Made by a program: the position numbers and the translations under genes
Notes under the pieces: generated by a model
Seen by the model: the letters and a program-made list of their open reading frames with translations, nothing else
What the model was told of the DNA's origin: nothing
Databases searched by the model: none
In this document: piece by piece, positions 41,999-50,763 of the stretch
Layout of the letters: each line of letters begins with the position of its first letter
How positions within the stretch are numbered: the first letter of the stretch is position 1
Assembly: GCA_946480925.1 (NCBI GenBank)
Contig: CAMLLU010000023.1
Coordinates: forward strand, 12,637-76,636
Reading direction: 5' to 3'
From: an uncultured Rivibacter sp.
Lineage (GTDB): Bacteria > Pseudomonadota > Gammaproteobacteria > Burkholderiales > Burkholderiaceae
DNA: 64,000 nucleotides

Positions 41999-42946
41999 TC
42001 AGCCTTGCAGCGCGTGCCGCAACGCCGCGGCCAGCTGCAGTTGCGCCAGCCGCGCCGCGGGCAGCGCGCCGCCCATGCTGATGAAGCCGTGCGCCAGGCC
42101 GTGGTATTCGACGACAGTGGCTTGGGTGCCCGCTTCGAGGAGGTGCTTCGCGTAGGCCAGGACTTCATCGCGCAGCGGGTCGTGGGTGGCCACCTGCACC
42201 AGGGCCGGTGGCAGGCGCGAGAAGTCCTTCGCAAGGATGGGCGCGCCACGGAAGTCGCTCGTGCGGCCCTCGGGGCCGAAGTAGTGCGCCATGAAGTACT
42301 GCATGGTGCGCAGCGTGAGCGTGGGGCCCTGCGCATGCTGCTCGCGCGAAGGGTAGGGCCCATCGACGCCCGCTGCGGTGGCCGGGTACACCAACCCCTG
42401 AAACGCGATGTGCGGGCCGCCGGCATCGCGCGCCAGCAGCGACACGACGGCGGCCAGCGTGCCGCCGGCGCTGTCGCCTGCCACGGCCAGCCGGCCCGAG
42501 GCCGCGCCCAGCTCCACCGCATGTTCGGCGAGCCAGCACAGCGCGGCCCAGGCATCGTCCACCGCGGCGGGGAAGGGGTGCTCGGGTGCGAGCCGGTAGT
42601 CCACCGACACCACCACGGCCTGTGTGTCTTCGCACAGGCGGCGGCACACGCGGTCGTAGCCGTCGAGGTCGCCGAGCACGAAGCCGCCGCCGTGGTAATA
42701 CACGACCAGCGGCAGCGCGCTGGCGGCAGCCTGCGGCCGGTACACCCGCAGGCCGATGGTGCCTTCGTGCGGCGCGGGGCGCGGCATGCGCAGCTCGCGC
42801 ACCTGCACGTCGGCCGGCGGTACGTCGGCCGCGGCGAGGATCTCGCGGTACAGGCCGCGCGCCGCCACGGGCGGCAGGTCACAGAGGTCGGGCATGTTGG
42901 CGGCGCGGGCCTGGGCCACCATGTGCGCGAGTTGCAGGTCGAGCAT
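41999..42946 (-). CDS. alpha/beta hydrolase of the hormone-sensitive lipase family
   Basis: The 315-residue protein has the oxyanion motif YYHGGGFVLGDLDGY, the nucleophile GDSAGGTLA, the Asp in THDPLRDE and the His in YHGLAHGFI. It is an esterase acting on small esters. It ends 8 bp from the convergent Bug gene and follows the transporter gene by 23 bp, so it belongs to the catabolic cluster, perhaps releasing an alcohol from an ester. Confidence 0.85.
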   Translation of the reverse strand: MLDLQLAHMVAQARAANMPDLCDLPPVAARGLYREILAAADVPPADVQVRELRMPRPAPHEGTIGLRVYRPQAAASALPLVVYYHGGGFVLGDLDGYDRVCRRLCEDTQAVVVSVDYRLAPEHPFPAAVDDAWAALCWLAEHAVELGAASGRLAVAGDSAGGTLAAVVSLLARDAGGPHIAFQGLVYPATAAGVDGPYPSREQHAQGPTLTLRTMQYFMAHYFGPEGRTSDFRGAPILAKDFSRLPPALVQVATHDPLRDEVLAYAKHLLEAGTQATVVEYHGLAHGFISMGGALPAARLAQLQLAAALRHALQG

Positions 42947-42969
42947 GCGAAGTCCTTTCGTGTTGTCGG

Positions 42970-45465
42970 TCAGGCGGCTTGCGGTTGCGCGGCCGGCTGG
43001 GGCGCCGCGGAGGCGGGCCGCAGCAGGAAGTGGGCGAGCGCCGGCAGCAGCACCAGCGCGCCCAGCATGTTGAGCACGAACATGAAGGCGAGCAGGATGC
43101 CCATGTCGGCCTGGAACTTGATGGGCGAGAACGCCCACGTGCCCACGGCCAGAGCGAGCGTGATGCCGGTGAGCAGCACCACGCGGCCGGTGAACTTGAG
43201 CGCGTCGTGATAAGCCTCCGAGAGCGTGGCGCCGGCGCGCAGGCGCGCGAGCATCACGCTCAGCACGTAGAGCGCGTAGTCCACGCCGATGCCCACGCCG
43301 AGTGCGATGACCGGTAGCGTGGCGACCTTCACGCCAAGGCCGAGCTCCACCATCAGCGCCTCGCACAGCACCGAGGTGAGCGCCAGCGGCAGCACCGCCG
43401 CCAGCACCGCGCGCCATGAGCGGAAGGTGACCCAGCACAGCAGCACCACCGCGCCGTACACCCACAGCAGCATCTCGCGCATGGCCTGCTGCACCACGAT
43501 GTTGGTGGCCGCCGCGATGCCGGCCGAGCCGGCGGCGAGCATGAAGCGCTCCGCTGGTGCCCCTCGCTCCGCGGGTACGCGGAGCGATCCCCCGAGGGGG
43601 GCGGGCCTTGCTTGGGGCGGTCCGGCGCGGCGGCCCGCCTCCGATGAGTCCGCGGCGAGGAAGGCCTCGACCTCGTCGACGACTCGCGTCAGCGTCTCGG
43701 CCTTGTGGTCCTTCAGGTAGACGTACAGCGACAGGAACGAACAGCCCTGGTTGAACAGCTCGCGCGGCGCGCGGGTCTGCACGCCGCCCAGCGCGGCTGC
43801 GTTGGGAATGAGCTCGTACCACTTCAGGTGGCCTTCGTTGTAGCCCACCATGGCCAGCTTCGAGAGCGCGGCCATCGAGTTGGTGGCTTCCACGCCGGGC
43901 AGCTGCTCGAGCTGCCACGCGAGCTTGTCCACCTTGGCCAGCGTGCCGTAGCGGGTGCACTGGTCTTCGGGCGTGGCCACCATCACCACCAGGATGTCGC
44001 TGCTGGCCGCGTAGTGCCGGGTGACGTAGTCGTTGTCGCGGTTGTAGCGCGAGTCCGCGCGCAGCTCCGGGGCGCCGGGGTCGAGGTCGCCGATCTGCAG
44101 GCGCAGGCTGATGGCATAGCCGCCTGCAGCCAGCACGGCGGCGATGCCCAGCGCCACGAGCGCCGGCCCGCGCTGCGTGAAGCGGTCGAGCCAGCGCCAC
44201 AGCCAGGGGCGTTCGGCCTCGCCGGCCGTTTCCTGCCGCAGGCTGCGCCCGGCCGCGGCCGGGCTCACGCCCACGTACGACAGCAGGATGGGCAGCAGCA
44301 CGAGGTTGGTGAAGATGAGCACAGCCACGCCGATGCTCGCGATCACCGCGAGGTCCTGGATCACCGGGATCTCGATCAGCGCCAGCACCGCGAAGCCCAC
44401 CGCGTCGCACAGCAGCGCGGTGAGCCCGGCGACGAAGAGGCGGCGGAAGGTGTAGCGCGCGGCCACCGTGCGGTGCGCGCCGCGGCCGATGTCCTGCATG
44501 ATGCCGTTCATCTTCTGCGCGCCGTGGCTCATGCCGATGGCGAACACGAGGAAGGGCACCAGCACCGAATACGGGTCGAGCTCGTAGCCCAGCAGCGCCA
44601 GCAGGCCGAACTGCCACACCACGGCGATGAGCGAGCAGGCCACCACCAGCGCGGTGGAACGCACGCAGCGCGTGTAGCCCCACAGCACCGCGGCGCAGAT
44701 CACGAGCGCCATGCCGAAGAACATGAGCACCTGGCGCAGGCCCTCGATCAGGTCGCCGGCCACCTTGGCGAAGCCGGTCACGTGCAGGCCGATGCGGTCG
44801 CTCTCGTACCTGGTGCGCAGCGCCTCGATGCGGCGCGAGAGCTCGCCGTAGTCGAGCGTCTGCCCGGTGCGCGGGTCCTTGTCGAGCAGCGGCACGAACA
44901 CGATGCTCGAGCGCATGTCGTGCGCGACCAGCTGGCCGATCTCGCCGGAGCGCTCGACGTTGGCACGCACCTCGGCCAGCGCCTCGGGCGAGCCGTCGTA
45001 GCTGTCGCCGATGACGGTGTTGCCGTCGAGCCCGTCTTCGGTCACCGCGACCCAGCGTGTGTTCGAGGTCCACAGCGACTTCATGAAGGGCCGGTCGACG
45101 CCGGGCAGCAGGAAGATCTCGTCATTGAGCTGCTGCAGCGTCTCGAGGTAGCCCTTGTCGAAGATCGTTCCCTCCTTGGCCTCCACCGCGATGCGGATCG
45201 CATTGCCCTGGCCGGCGAGGTTGCCCTTGTTGGCGAGGTAGTTCGCGATGTAGGGGTGCTTGACGGGAATCGTCTTCTCGAAGCTCGCGTTGAGCGTGAG
45301 CTTCGTGGCCTGCCAGCCGAGCAGCAGCGTGGCCAGCAGGCACAGCAGCATCACCCACGGCCGGTGGTTGAAGAGCGCGCGTTCGGGCAGCGAGCCGGTG
45401 GAGGTGTCGAAGTCCTCCAGGCGGGCCACCACCGGCTGCTCGGCGAGGTTGTCGGTTGCGTGCAT
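42970..45465 (-). CDS. RND/MMPL-family transporter
   Basis: The 831-residue protein has twelve membrane helices in two halves with large periplasmic loops, as in MMPL/HpnN-like lipid or hydrophobic-compound transporters (LLPILLSYVGVSPAAAGRSL, IALGVGIGVDYALYVLSVML). Transporters of this type with DUF1302, DUF1329 and YCF48 genes recur in clusters for terpenoid, steroid or aromatic alcohols. A stretch of about 31 residues near residue 605-640 (EAGRRAGPPQARPAPLGGSL) is absent from the expected pattern and corresponds to an inserted GC-rich repeat. Confidence 0.85.
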   Translation of the reverse strand: MHATDNLAEQPVVARLEDFDTSTGSLPERALFNHRPWVMLLCLLATLLLGWQATKLTLNASFEKTIPVKHPYIANYLANKGNLAGQGNAIRIAVEAKEGTIFDKGYLETLQQLNDEIFLLPGVDRPFMKSLWTSNTRWVAVTEDGLDGNTVIGDSYDGSPEALAEVRANVERSGEIGQLVAHDMRSSIVFVPLLDKDPRTGQTLDYGELSRRIEALRTRYESDRIGLHVTGFAKVAGDLIEGLRQVLMFFGMALVICAAVLWGYTRCVRSTALVVACSLIAVVWQFGLLALLGYELDPYSVLVPFLVFAIGMSHGAQKMNGIMQDIGRGAHRTVAARYTFRRLFVAGLTALLCDAVGFAVLALIEIPVIQDLAVIASIGVAVLIFTNLVLLPILLSYVGVSPAAAGRSLRQETAGEAERPWLWRWLDRFTQRGPALVALGIAAVLAAGGYAISLRLQIGDLDPGAPELRADSRYNRDNDYVTRHYAASSDILVVMVATPEDQCTRYGTLAKVDKLAWQLEQLPGVEATNSMAALSKLAMVGYNEGHLKWYELIPNAAALGGVQTRAPRELFNQGCSFLSLYVYLKDHKAETLTRVVDEVEAFLAADSSEAGRRAGPPQARPAPLGGSLRVPAERGAPAERFMLAAGSAGIAAATNIVVQQAMREMLLWVYGAVVLLCWVTFRSWRAVLAAVLPLALTSVLCEALMVELGLGVKVATLPVIALGVGIGVDYALYVLSVMLARLRAGATLSEAYHDALKFTGRVVLLTGITLALAVGTWAFSPIKFQADMGILLAFMFVLNMLGALVLLPALAHFLLRPASAAPQPAAQPQAA
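43549..43645. repeat. GC-rich palindromic repeat inserted in-frame in the RND transporter gene
   Basis: CCGCGGGTACGCGG and CCCCCGAGGGGGG are nested palindromes, followed by CTTGGGGCGGTCCGGCG, all foreign to the surrounding coding sequence. The insertion leaves the reading frame open and separates two parts of the conserved pattern (LAADS and ERFMLAAGSAGI). A repeat with a similar CCCCCTTGAGGGGG core lies at 50679-50757. Confidence 0.6.
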
Positions 45466-45472
45466 GGTGTGT

Positions 45473-46510
45473 TCAGGGGGTGGGACGGTTCATGCCGCGC
45501 AGGCCGCGCATGCCCGCCAGCACGAGCTGGCCCTGCGGCGTGGCGGCAAGGCCGGAGGCGGGCACGCCGTCGCCGGCGCGGCGTGTGAAGCTGCGGCCGT
45601 CGTCGCGGCTGGTGAGCAGGTCGCCGGTTTGCGCCAGCAGCGTGAGCGAACCGTCGGGCAGCTCGAGGCCCGCGTTCAGCGAGACGGGCAGGCCGGTCTC
45701 CAGCTTCTGCCAGTTCGCGCCGCCGTCGGTGGTGCGGAAGGCATGGCCGCGCAGGCCGAAGGCCAGCAGGGCGCCGCCTCGCGTGGGCAGCAGGCCGAAG
45801 AAGCTGCCCTTGTAGGGCGAGGGCAGCGTTTCGTGGCCCGTGCCGGTGGCGCGGATCAGCAGGCCCTGTTCGCCTGCGATGAAGAGGCTGCCGCCCGCGT
45901 AGCGCACCGCGTAGAGGTGCAGGCTCTTCGGGTTGGGCAGCTGCAGTGGTGCCCACGTGGCACCGCCGTCGCTCGTGGTGAAGGCGAGGTTGTAGGCGCC
46001 CACCGCCACGCCGTGCCGTGCATCGCTGAAGTCCACGTCGAAGAAGGGCTTGTCGGGGCCTTCTTCTTCGTAGCGCTGCGCGGCACGCAGCAGCTTCTCG
46101 TCGCCGCGGGCACGCAGGGCCTGGGCCATGAGCGCGGCGGCCTGCACGCCGTCGAGCTGCTTGCGCCAGGTCTGGCCGGCGTCTTCGGTCTTCAGGATCA
46201 CGCCGAGGTGGCCCACGGCCCAGCCGGTGCGCTCGTCGACGAAGCGCAGCGCCGTGAGCGTGGTCTGCACGGGCACGCTGGCCTGGCGCCAGTTCGTGCC
46301 GCCGTCGTCGGACAGCAGCACGGTGCCTCGTTCACCGGCGGCCACCAGCCGCGAGCCGGCACGCGCGATGGCAAGCATGGCCGAGGCGCGGGGTGATTGC
46401 AGCGCCGGCTCGCTCAGTACAGCAGGCGAGGTGGCAGGCGACGTGGCGGGCGGCGCGGCGAGCGCTGGCGGCAGCAGCGCCGCCGCCAGCAGGAGGGCGG
46501 CCGCCTTCAT
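45473..46510 (-). CDS. YCF48/BNR-type beta-propeller protein
   Basis: The 345-residue protein has a signal peptide (MKAAALLLAAALLPPALAAP) and several blades of the photosystem-assembly-factor/BNR type (GTVLLSDDGGTNWRQASVPV, LGVILKTEDAGQTWRKQLDG). It is probably periplasmic and may form part of the transporter system. The ATG at 46510 overlaps the DUF1329 stop (TGATG). Confidence 0.82.
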   Translation of the reverse strand: MKAAALLLAAALLPPALAAPPATSPATSPAVLSEPALQSPRASAMLAIARAGSRLVAAGERGTVLLSDDGGTNWRQASVPVQTTLTALRFVDERTGWAVGHLGVILKTEDAGQTWRKQLDGVQAAALMAQALRARGDEKLLRAAQRYEEEGPDKPFFDVDFSDARHGVAVGAYNLAFTTSDGGATWAPLQLPNPKSLHLYAVRYAGGSLFIAGEQGLLIRATGTGHETLPSPYKGSFFGLLPTRGGALLAFGLRGHAFRTTDGGANWQKLETGLPVSLNAGLELPDGSLTLLAQTGDLLTSRDDGRSFTRRAGDGVPASGLAATPQGQLVLAGMRGLRGMNRPTP

Positions 46511-47865
46511 CAACGGGTTCCTTCGTTCGCCAGCTCCTCAGGGCTGAAGAACGACTTCGCAATCGGCGCCACCGCCTTGTACTGCGCGGGCAGCTCGTTC
46601 GAGGCCATGTTCAGGTAGTAGGCCCCGGTCTGCAGGTCGTAGCCGCCCCACAGCATGTTGCCCACCACCGCCGGAATGTCCGGTGCCAGCAGCGTGAGCG
46701 TGTAGTTGGTGCGCCAGAGCTCGCCCTTCGCGTCCCACCCGTCGAACAGCACGATCTGCCAGCTGTCCTCGTCGATGTAGTACTTGCGCTTGGGCACCAC
46801 GTGGCGCTTGCCGGCGGCGAGCGTGGCTTCCACCTCCCACACGCGGTGCAGCTCCCAGCGCACCTGTGCCGGGTTCAGCGTGTTGGGCGTCACCAGGTCG
46901 GCCACCTTGGCGGCGGCCGCGCGGTTGTTGTTGTAGGGGACGTAGATCTCGCGCTTGCCCACCAGCTTGAGCTCGTGCTTGTCGATGGGGCCGAACAGCA
47001 TGAAGGCCTCGTCGAACAGGCCGATGCCCGAGGTCACCGAGTCGGGCGTGTCGTAGGCCACCGAAGGCGCCTTGCGCACGCGGCGCTGGCCCACGAGGTA
47101 TTGCCACAGCCCGCGCGGCAAGGTGGCGTTGAGCGCGTCGTGCGCGAGGATGGCCTCGCCCGCCTTGGAGCCCGGCTCGGTGGCGGCGAACTTGCCTAGG
47201 GCGTAGTAGCCGTCGAACTTCTCGAGGCTGCCTTCGGGGTCGTAGTACTGGCGGCGGAAGCTCTGCACGCCGCCCGAGGCCATGGAGCGCTTGCCGTCGC
47301 CCGTGACCACCCACACGCGCACGGGGGCCTGCACGTAGGTGCCGGTCCAGGCCAGGCGGTGGTTCTGGAAGACCTCGTAGCCGTCCTTCGGAATGGGGAA
47401 GGGAATGCCGCCGTAGGCGCCTTCTGTGCCGTGGCCGTTGTCCACCAGCTTGGCGCGCGTCGCATTCTTGAAGGTGTTGTCGTACACCCATTGCGGCGCG
47501 GCCGCGGTGCGGTGCGTGGGGTACACGTCGATGCGGAAGTCGGGGTACTTCTTCATCAACGCCTTCACGCCGTCGGTGAGCTTCGATTCGTACTGCGCCA
47601 TGTTCTTGGCGTTGACGGAGTACAGCGGCTTCTCGGCGGCAAACGGGTCGGGTCGTGCGTCACCGGGCTTGTAGCCCGGCGCGGCCTTGGTGAGGCCGCC
47701 GTCCCACGCAGGGATGCTGCCGTCCTTGTTGGCGGCGCGCTCGGCGCCCAGTGGCGTGAGGGTGCTCTTGAGCTTGGCGGCTTCTTCGGCCGACACGGCG
47801 GCCTGGGCATGGTGGGTGACGAGGAACGCCGCGGCTGCGAGCGCGAGGAGATGCTTGTTGCGCAT
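46510..47865 (-). CDS. DUF1329 outer-membrane-associated protein
   Basis: The 451-residue protein has a signal peptide (NKHLLALAAAAFLVTHHAQA) and family landmarks (NRAAAAKVADLVTPNTLNPA, VEATLAAGKRHVVPKRKYYI, then DEDSWQIVLFDGWDAKGELW). The LolB-like family occurs with DUF1302 and RND genes and is probably exported to the outer membrane. A role in handling hydrophobic substrates is inferred. Confidence 0.88.
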   Translation of the reverse strand: MRNKHLLALAAAAFLVTHHAQAAVSAEEAAKLKSTLTPLGAERAANKDGSIPAWDGGLTKAAPGYKPGDARPDPFAAEKPLYSVNAKNMAQYESKLTDGVKALMKKYPDFRIDVYPTHRTAAAPQWVYDNTFKNATRAKLVDNGHGTEGAYGGIPFPIPKDGYEVFQNHRLAWTGTYVQAPVRVWVVTGDGKRSMASGGVQSFRRQYYDPEGSLEKFDGYYALGKFAATEPGSKAGEAILAHDALNATLPRGLWQYLVGQRRVRKAPSVAYDTPDSVTSGIGLFDEAFMLFGPIDKHELKLVGKREIYVPYNNNRAAAAKVADLVTPNTLNPAQVRWELHRVWEVEATLAAGKRHVVPKRKYYIDEDSWQIVLFDGWDAKGELWRTNYTLTLLAPDIPAVVGNMLWGGYDLQTGAYYLNMASNELPAQYKAVAPIAKSFFSPEELANEGTR

Positions 47866-47881
47866 GTGAAGGCTCCGGAAT

Positions 47882-49618
47882 TCAGAAGGTGCGTGAGACG
47901 GTGAAGGACACGTAGGAACGGTCCTTGAGCGACTGGCCGAAGGTGAGCTGGCGCGGGCTGCCGGCGCCGGCCACGAGCGTCTCGGTGAAGGTCTTGGCCT
48001 TGCCGAAATAGTCGGTGTAGGTGAGCGCGGCGTTCCAGGCGTTCTGGTACTTGCCCTTCACGCCGATGCTCCAGTCACCCGCGTCGGAGGCCCCCCCTGC
48101 GAAGTTGGCGATGGCCGAGGAGCGGCCGCCGAAGTTGTAGCCAATGGCCACGGGCACCGAGAGGTCCAGCCCAGGCGCCACCTGGAAGTAGCTGGGCTCG
48201 AACAGCACGCGCAGCGCGAAGGCGCCCTTGGTGGTGTTGGGGTCGAGCCCGCCGATGCCCTGGCTCGAGCCGTCGGCCGCGGCGAAGATGTCCTTCGTGA
48301 CCTTGAGCCGGTGGTTGTAGGCCAGCTCGGCCACCACCGCGCCGCCGCCCCACAGCGGGCCGGGCTGCAGCACGTAGATGCCCGAGACCTGCAGGTGCGC
48401 GGTGCGGCCCACGGCGAAGCAGGGGTCGTCGTCCGAGGTGCCGCAGGTGAGCACGGGCCCCAGGCCCAGCACGGCCGGGTCGCTGTTGAGCGGCGCGTTC
48501 CAGCGCAGCGAGCCTTCCACCGCCCAGTTGAGCTGGCCGACCGACGAGGTGACGCTCGCGCCCAGCGTGCGGATGTCGCTCCCATAGGCGAGGTGCACGT
48601 TGCCATTCACGAAGTCGAACACCGGCACCGCGGGCGTCTTGTCGTGGTATTGCGCTGCGTACACGCCGTATTCGAAGTCGCTGCCCGCCGGCGAGATGCG
48701 CAGCTGCAGGCCGCCCTGGCCGCTGTTGCCGGGCTTCTTGTCCTTGGTGGCGTCGTAGGCCAGCACGATGGGGTTGCCGTTCGCATCGACACCGAAGTTC
48801 ACGATGCCGGTGCCCACGTAGTCCTGGTTCGAGAAGTAGCTGCCCACGCCCGGAATGCGCGAGGGCCGCCACTTGGCCTGCACGTAAGCGCCCAGCGACA
48901 CGCCGTCGGCCACCTGCAGCGAGCCCGAGACCTGCTCCACCGGCAGCAGCACTTCCTTGAACTGCCAGCCCGGCACCGAGAGGATCTTCGCCACGTCCAC
49001 CGGCCCCTGCGCGTTGGCGATGCCGTTCTGCCCGAAGAACAGGCTCTCGCCCCATTGCAGCGTGTGCTTGCCCACCCGCAGCGTGCCCTTCATGCCGCCC
49101 ACGTCGCCCTTGAGGTAGACGAAGGCGTCGAGCAGCTCGGTGCCGCGGCCGTGCTGTTCGCGCGTGGCAGGCAGGAACTGGTTGGCCGCCTGGCCCTGCT
49201 GGTTGTTGGCCGTGGAGACGTTGAGGCCGGTGGGGTTGCCTCCCACGTAGAGCGGCGTGCCCTCGTAGCGGTTGGGGCGCAGGTACACCGCGTCGCGCCA
49301 GGCGGTGCCGCTGATGCGGCCGCCGAAGCTCGGGCCCGTCACGTCGAGCTCGGCGAGCAGGTCGAAGCGGTTGGAGATCTGGCCCTTCCTGAAGTTGTGG
49401 TCACCGTCGTCTTCATTGACGGTGCCCGGGTCCACCGCCACGTCGAGCCGGGTGAGCGCATCGGAAGGGTTCTTCAGCCGGTAGGCGGTGCTGTACTTGG
49501 GTGTGAGGTCGAGCCGGACCTTGTAGTCGGCCAGCGGCGTGTCGATGTCCATCGCATGCGCAGCAGGCTGCAGCAGCGCGATCGCGGCGGCCGCGATCAG
49601 GGAGGGGCGGTGGGTCAC
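47882..49618 (-). CDS. DUF1302 outer-membrane porin-like protein
   Basis: The 578-residue protein has a signal peptide and alternating aromatic beta strands ending in Phe (SLKDRSYVSFTVSRTF), as expected of a beta-barrel. DUF1302 proteins are suspected channels for hydrophobic compounds. The start is GTG at 49618, preceded by GAGGAG. It opens the transport part of the cluster (DUF1302, DUF1329, YCF48, RND, hydrolase). Confidence 0.88.
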   Translation of the reverse strand: MTHRPSLIAAAAIALLQPAAHAMDIDTPLADYKVRLDLTPKYSTAYRLKNPSDALTRLDVAVDPGTVNEDDGDHNFRKGQISNRFDLLAELDVTGPSFGGRISGTAWRDAVYLRPNRYEGTPLYVGGNPTGLNVSTANNQQGQAANQFLPATREQHGRGTELLDAFVYLKGDVGGMKGTLRVGKHTLQWGESLFFGQNGIANAQGPVDVAKILSVPGWQFKEVLLPVEQVSGSLQVADGVSLGAYVQAKWRPSRIPGVGSYFSNQDYVGTGIVNFGVDANGNPIVLAYDATKDKKPGNSGQGGLQLRISPAGSDFEYGVYAAQYHDKTPAVPVFDFVNGNVHLAYGSDIRTLGASVTSSVGQLNWAVEGSLRWNAPLNSDPAVLGLGPVLTCGTSDDDPCFAVGRTAHLQVSGIYVLQPGPLWGGGAVVAELAYNHRLKVTKDIFAAADGSSQGIGGLDPNTTKGAFALRVLFEPSYFQVAPGLDLSVPVAIGYNFGGRSSAIANFAGGASDAGDWSIGVKGKYQNAWNAALTYTDYFGKAKTFTETLVAGAGSPRQLTFGQSLKDRSYVSFTVSRTF

Positions 49619-49740
49619 GTGTTGTCTCCTCGTCGTTGTCGTAGGTCTGTCTGAAATCGCGGGCGTGAGTACGCCCCGCCCCGCGCTCCCGTCGGGGCTG
49701 TTGTGTTGCTGGTGTGGTGGCTGGCGGGCCGCTGAAATCC

Positions 49741-49822
49741 TTCACCGCAGAGGCGCGGAGCTTTCGCAGAGGGAATGCAGGTCTTCTCTGCGGTCCTCCG
49801 TGCCTTCTGCGCCTGCGGTGAA
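49741..49822. repeat. dispersed GC-rich hairpin repeat
   Basis: The segment starts TTCACCGCAGAGGCGC and ends in the inverted counterpart (TGCGCCTGCGGTGAA), with a nested CGCAGAG/CTCTGCG pair. Such GCAGAG-type elements recur between genes in several proteobacteria. It is placed between DUF1302 and the SDR gene. Confidence 0.6.
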
Positions 49823-49833
49823 TGAATTCGTCC

Positions 49834-50601
49834 TCAGACGTAGGTCGAAGCCAGCCCGCCATCCACCGGCAGGTTGATGCCGCTCACCCAGCGCGAGGCG
49901 TCGTCGCACAGGAAGGCCACCACCGGCGCCACCTCGTCGCTGAAGGCCGGGCGCTTCATGCGGTGGGCGTCCTTCTGCACGCGCTCTTCGCCCAGCATCG
50001 AGACGAAGTCGCCCAGGATGGGGGTGAACACCGGGCCGGGGGCCACGCAGTTCATGCGCACGCCGCGCTGCATGAAGATGGCTTGCGACTGCGTGTAGGT
50101 CCACACGATGAGTGCTTCCTTGAAGTACTGGTAGCAGGTGTCTTGCGCCACCGGGTGGTCGCGCAGCCAGTGCGCGCCTTCTTCGAAGCTCTGCGTGGCG
50201 GCCAGCTCGCGGTGCAGCGCAAGCCGCTGCGGCCATTCGGCCCCGAGGATGGACGAGATGTTGACCACCGAGCCGCCTTCTCCCATGCGGTCGAGCACGC
50301 GGTGCGTGAGGTGCCGCAGGCCGAGGTAGTTCACGCGCGCCACGAGGTCGGTGGGCGCCGTGCCCGGCACGCCGGCGATGTTGGCCAGTGCATCGATGTG
50401 CGAGGGCAGGTGCTGCACCGCGGCGTCGATGGCCTTCGGGTCACCGAGGTCGGCCTTCACGAAGCCGTCGAGCGACAGCGTCGGGTCATTGCGGTCGATG
50501 CCGATGACGCGTGCCCCCTGCAGCCGCGCCAGCTTGGCGAAGTCGGCGCCGATACCGGAACAGCACCCGGTGACGACGATGGTCTTGTTGTCGAGGCTCA
50601 T
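49834..50601 (-). CDS. calA: coniferyl-alcohol dehydrogenase (SDR family)
   Basis: The 255-residue SDR has the cofactor motif TGCCSGIGADFAKLARLQGA, the catalytic tetrad region (NISSILGAEWP, YQYFKEALIVW) and VRMNCVAPGPVFTPILGDFV. These long stretches closely recall CalA of Pseudomonas sp. HR199, which oxidises coniferyl alcohol to coniferyl aldehyde. The next gene upstream is an aromatic aldehyde dehydrogenase, which supports such a role. The ATG at 50601 follows AGGAGAC. Confidence 0.78.
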   Translation of the reverse strand: MSLDNKTIVVTGCCSGIGADFAKLARLQGARVIGIDRNDPTLSLDGFVKADLGDPKAIDAAVQHLPSHIDALANIAGVPGTAPTDLVARVNYLGLRHLTHRVLDRMGEGGSVVNISSILGAEWPQRLALHRELAATQSFEEGAHWLRDHPVAQDTCYQYFKEALIVWTYTQSQAIFMQRGVRMNCVAPGPVFTPILGDFVSMLGEERVQKDAHRMKRPAFSDEVAPVVAFLCDDASRWVSGINLPVDGGLASTYV

Positions 50602-50678
50602 GAATGTCTCCTGTGTTGTCGACTCAGTTTCATGGGCGCCGAAGCGGCGCCCTCGTCGCATGAACCAGTGCAACCCAG

Positions 50679-50757
50679 TGGACGCCGCGGATCCGGCTTT
50701 GCCGGTCCGCTGGCGTCGCCCCCTTGAGGGGGAGCGGCGAAGCCGCTACGGGGGTGG
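50679..50757. repeat. GC-rich intergenic repeat with nested palindromes
   Basis: CCGGCTTTGCCGG, then CGCCCCCTTGAGGGGGAGCG and CGGCGAAGCCG, form consecutive hairpins in the gap between the aldehyde dehydrogenase and SDR genes. The element type is widespread in this bacterial group; a related copy interrupts the RND transporter gene. Confidence 0.65.
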
Positions 50758-50763
50758 TTCACT

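Noticed and set aside
41999..45073. A 1024-codon minus-strand frame as one giant gene
   Set aside because: Only the last 315 codons (from the ATG at 42946) form the hydrolase. The upstream part is an out-of-frame reading of the RND transporter gene.
43705..45588. A 627-codon plus-strand open frame
   Set aside because: It is antisense to the RND transporter and rich in His, Glu and Arg without any domain.
49741..50757. A possible CRISPR array or insertion sequence near the SDR gene
   Set aside because: The repeats are single, unlike each other, and no spacers or transposase frame is present.
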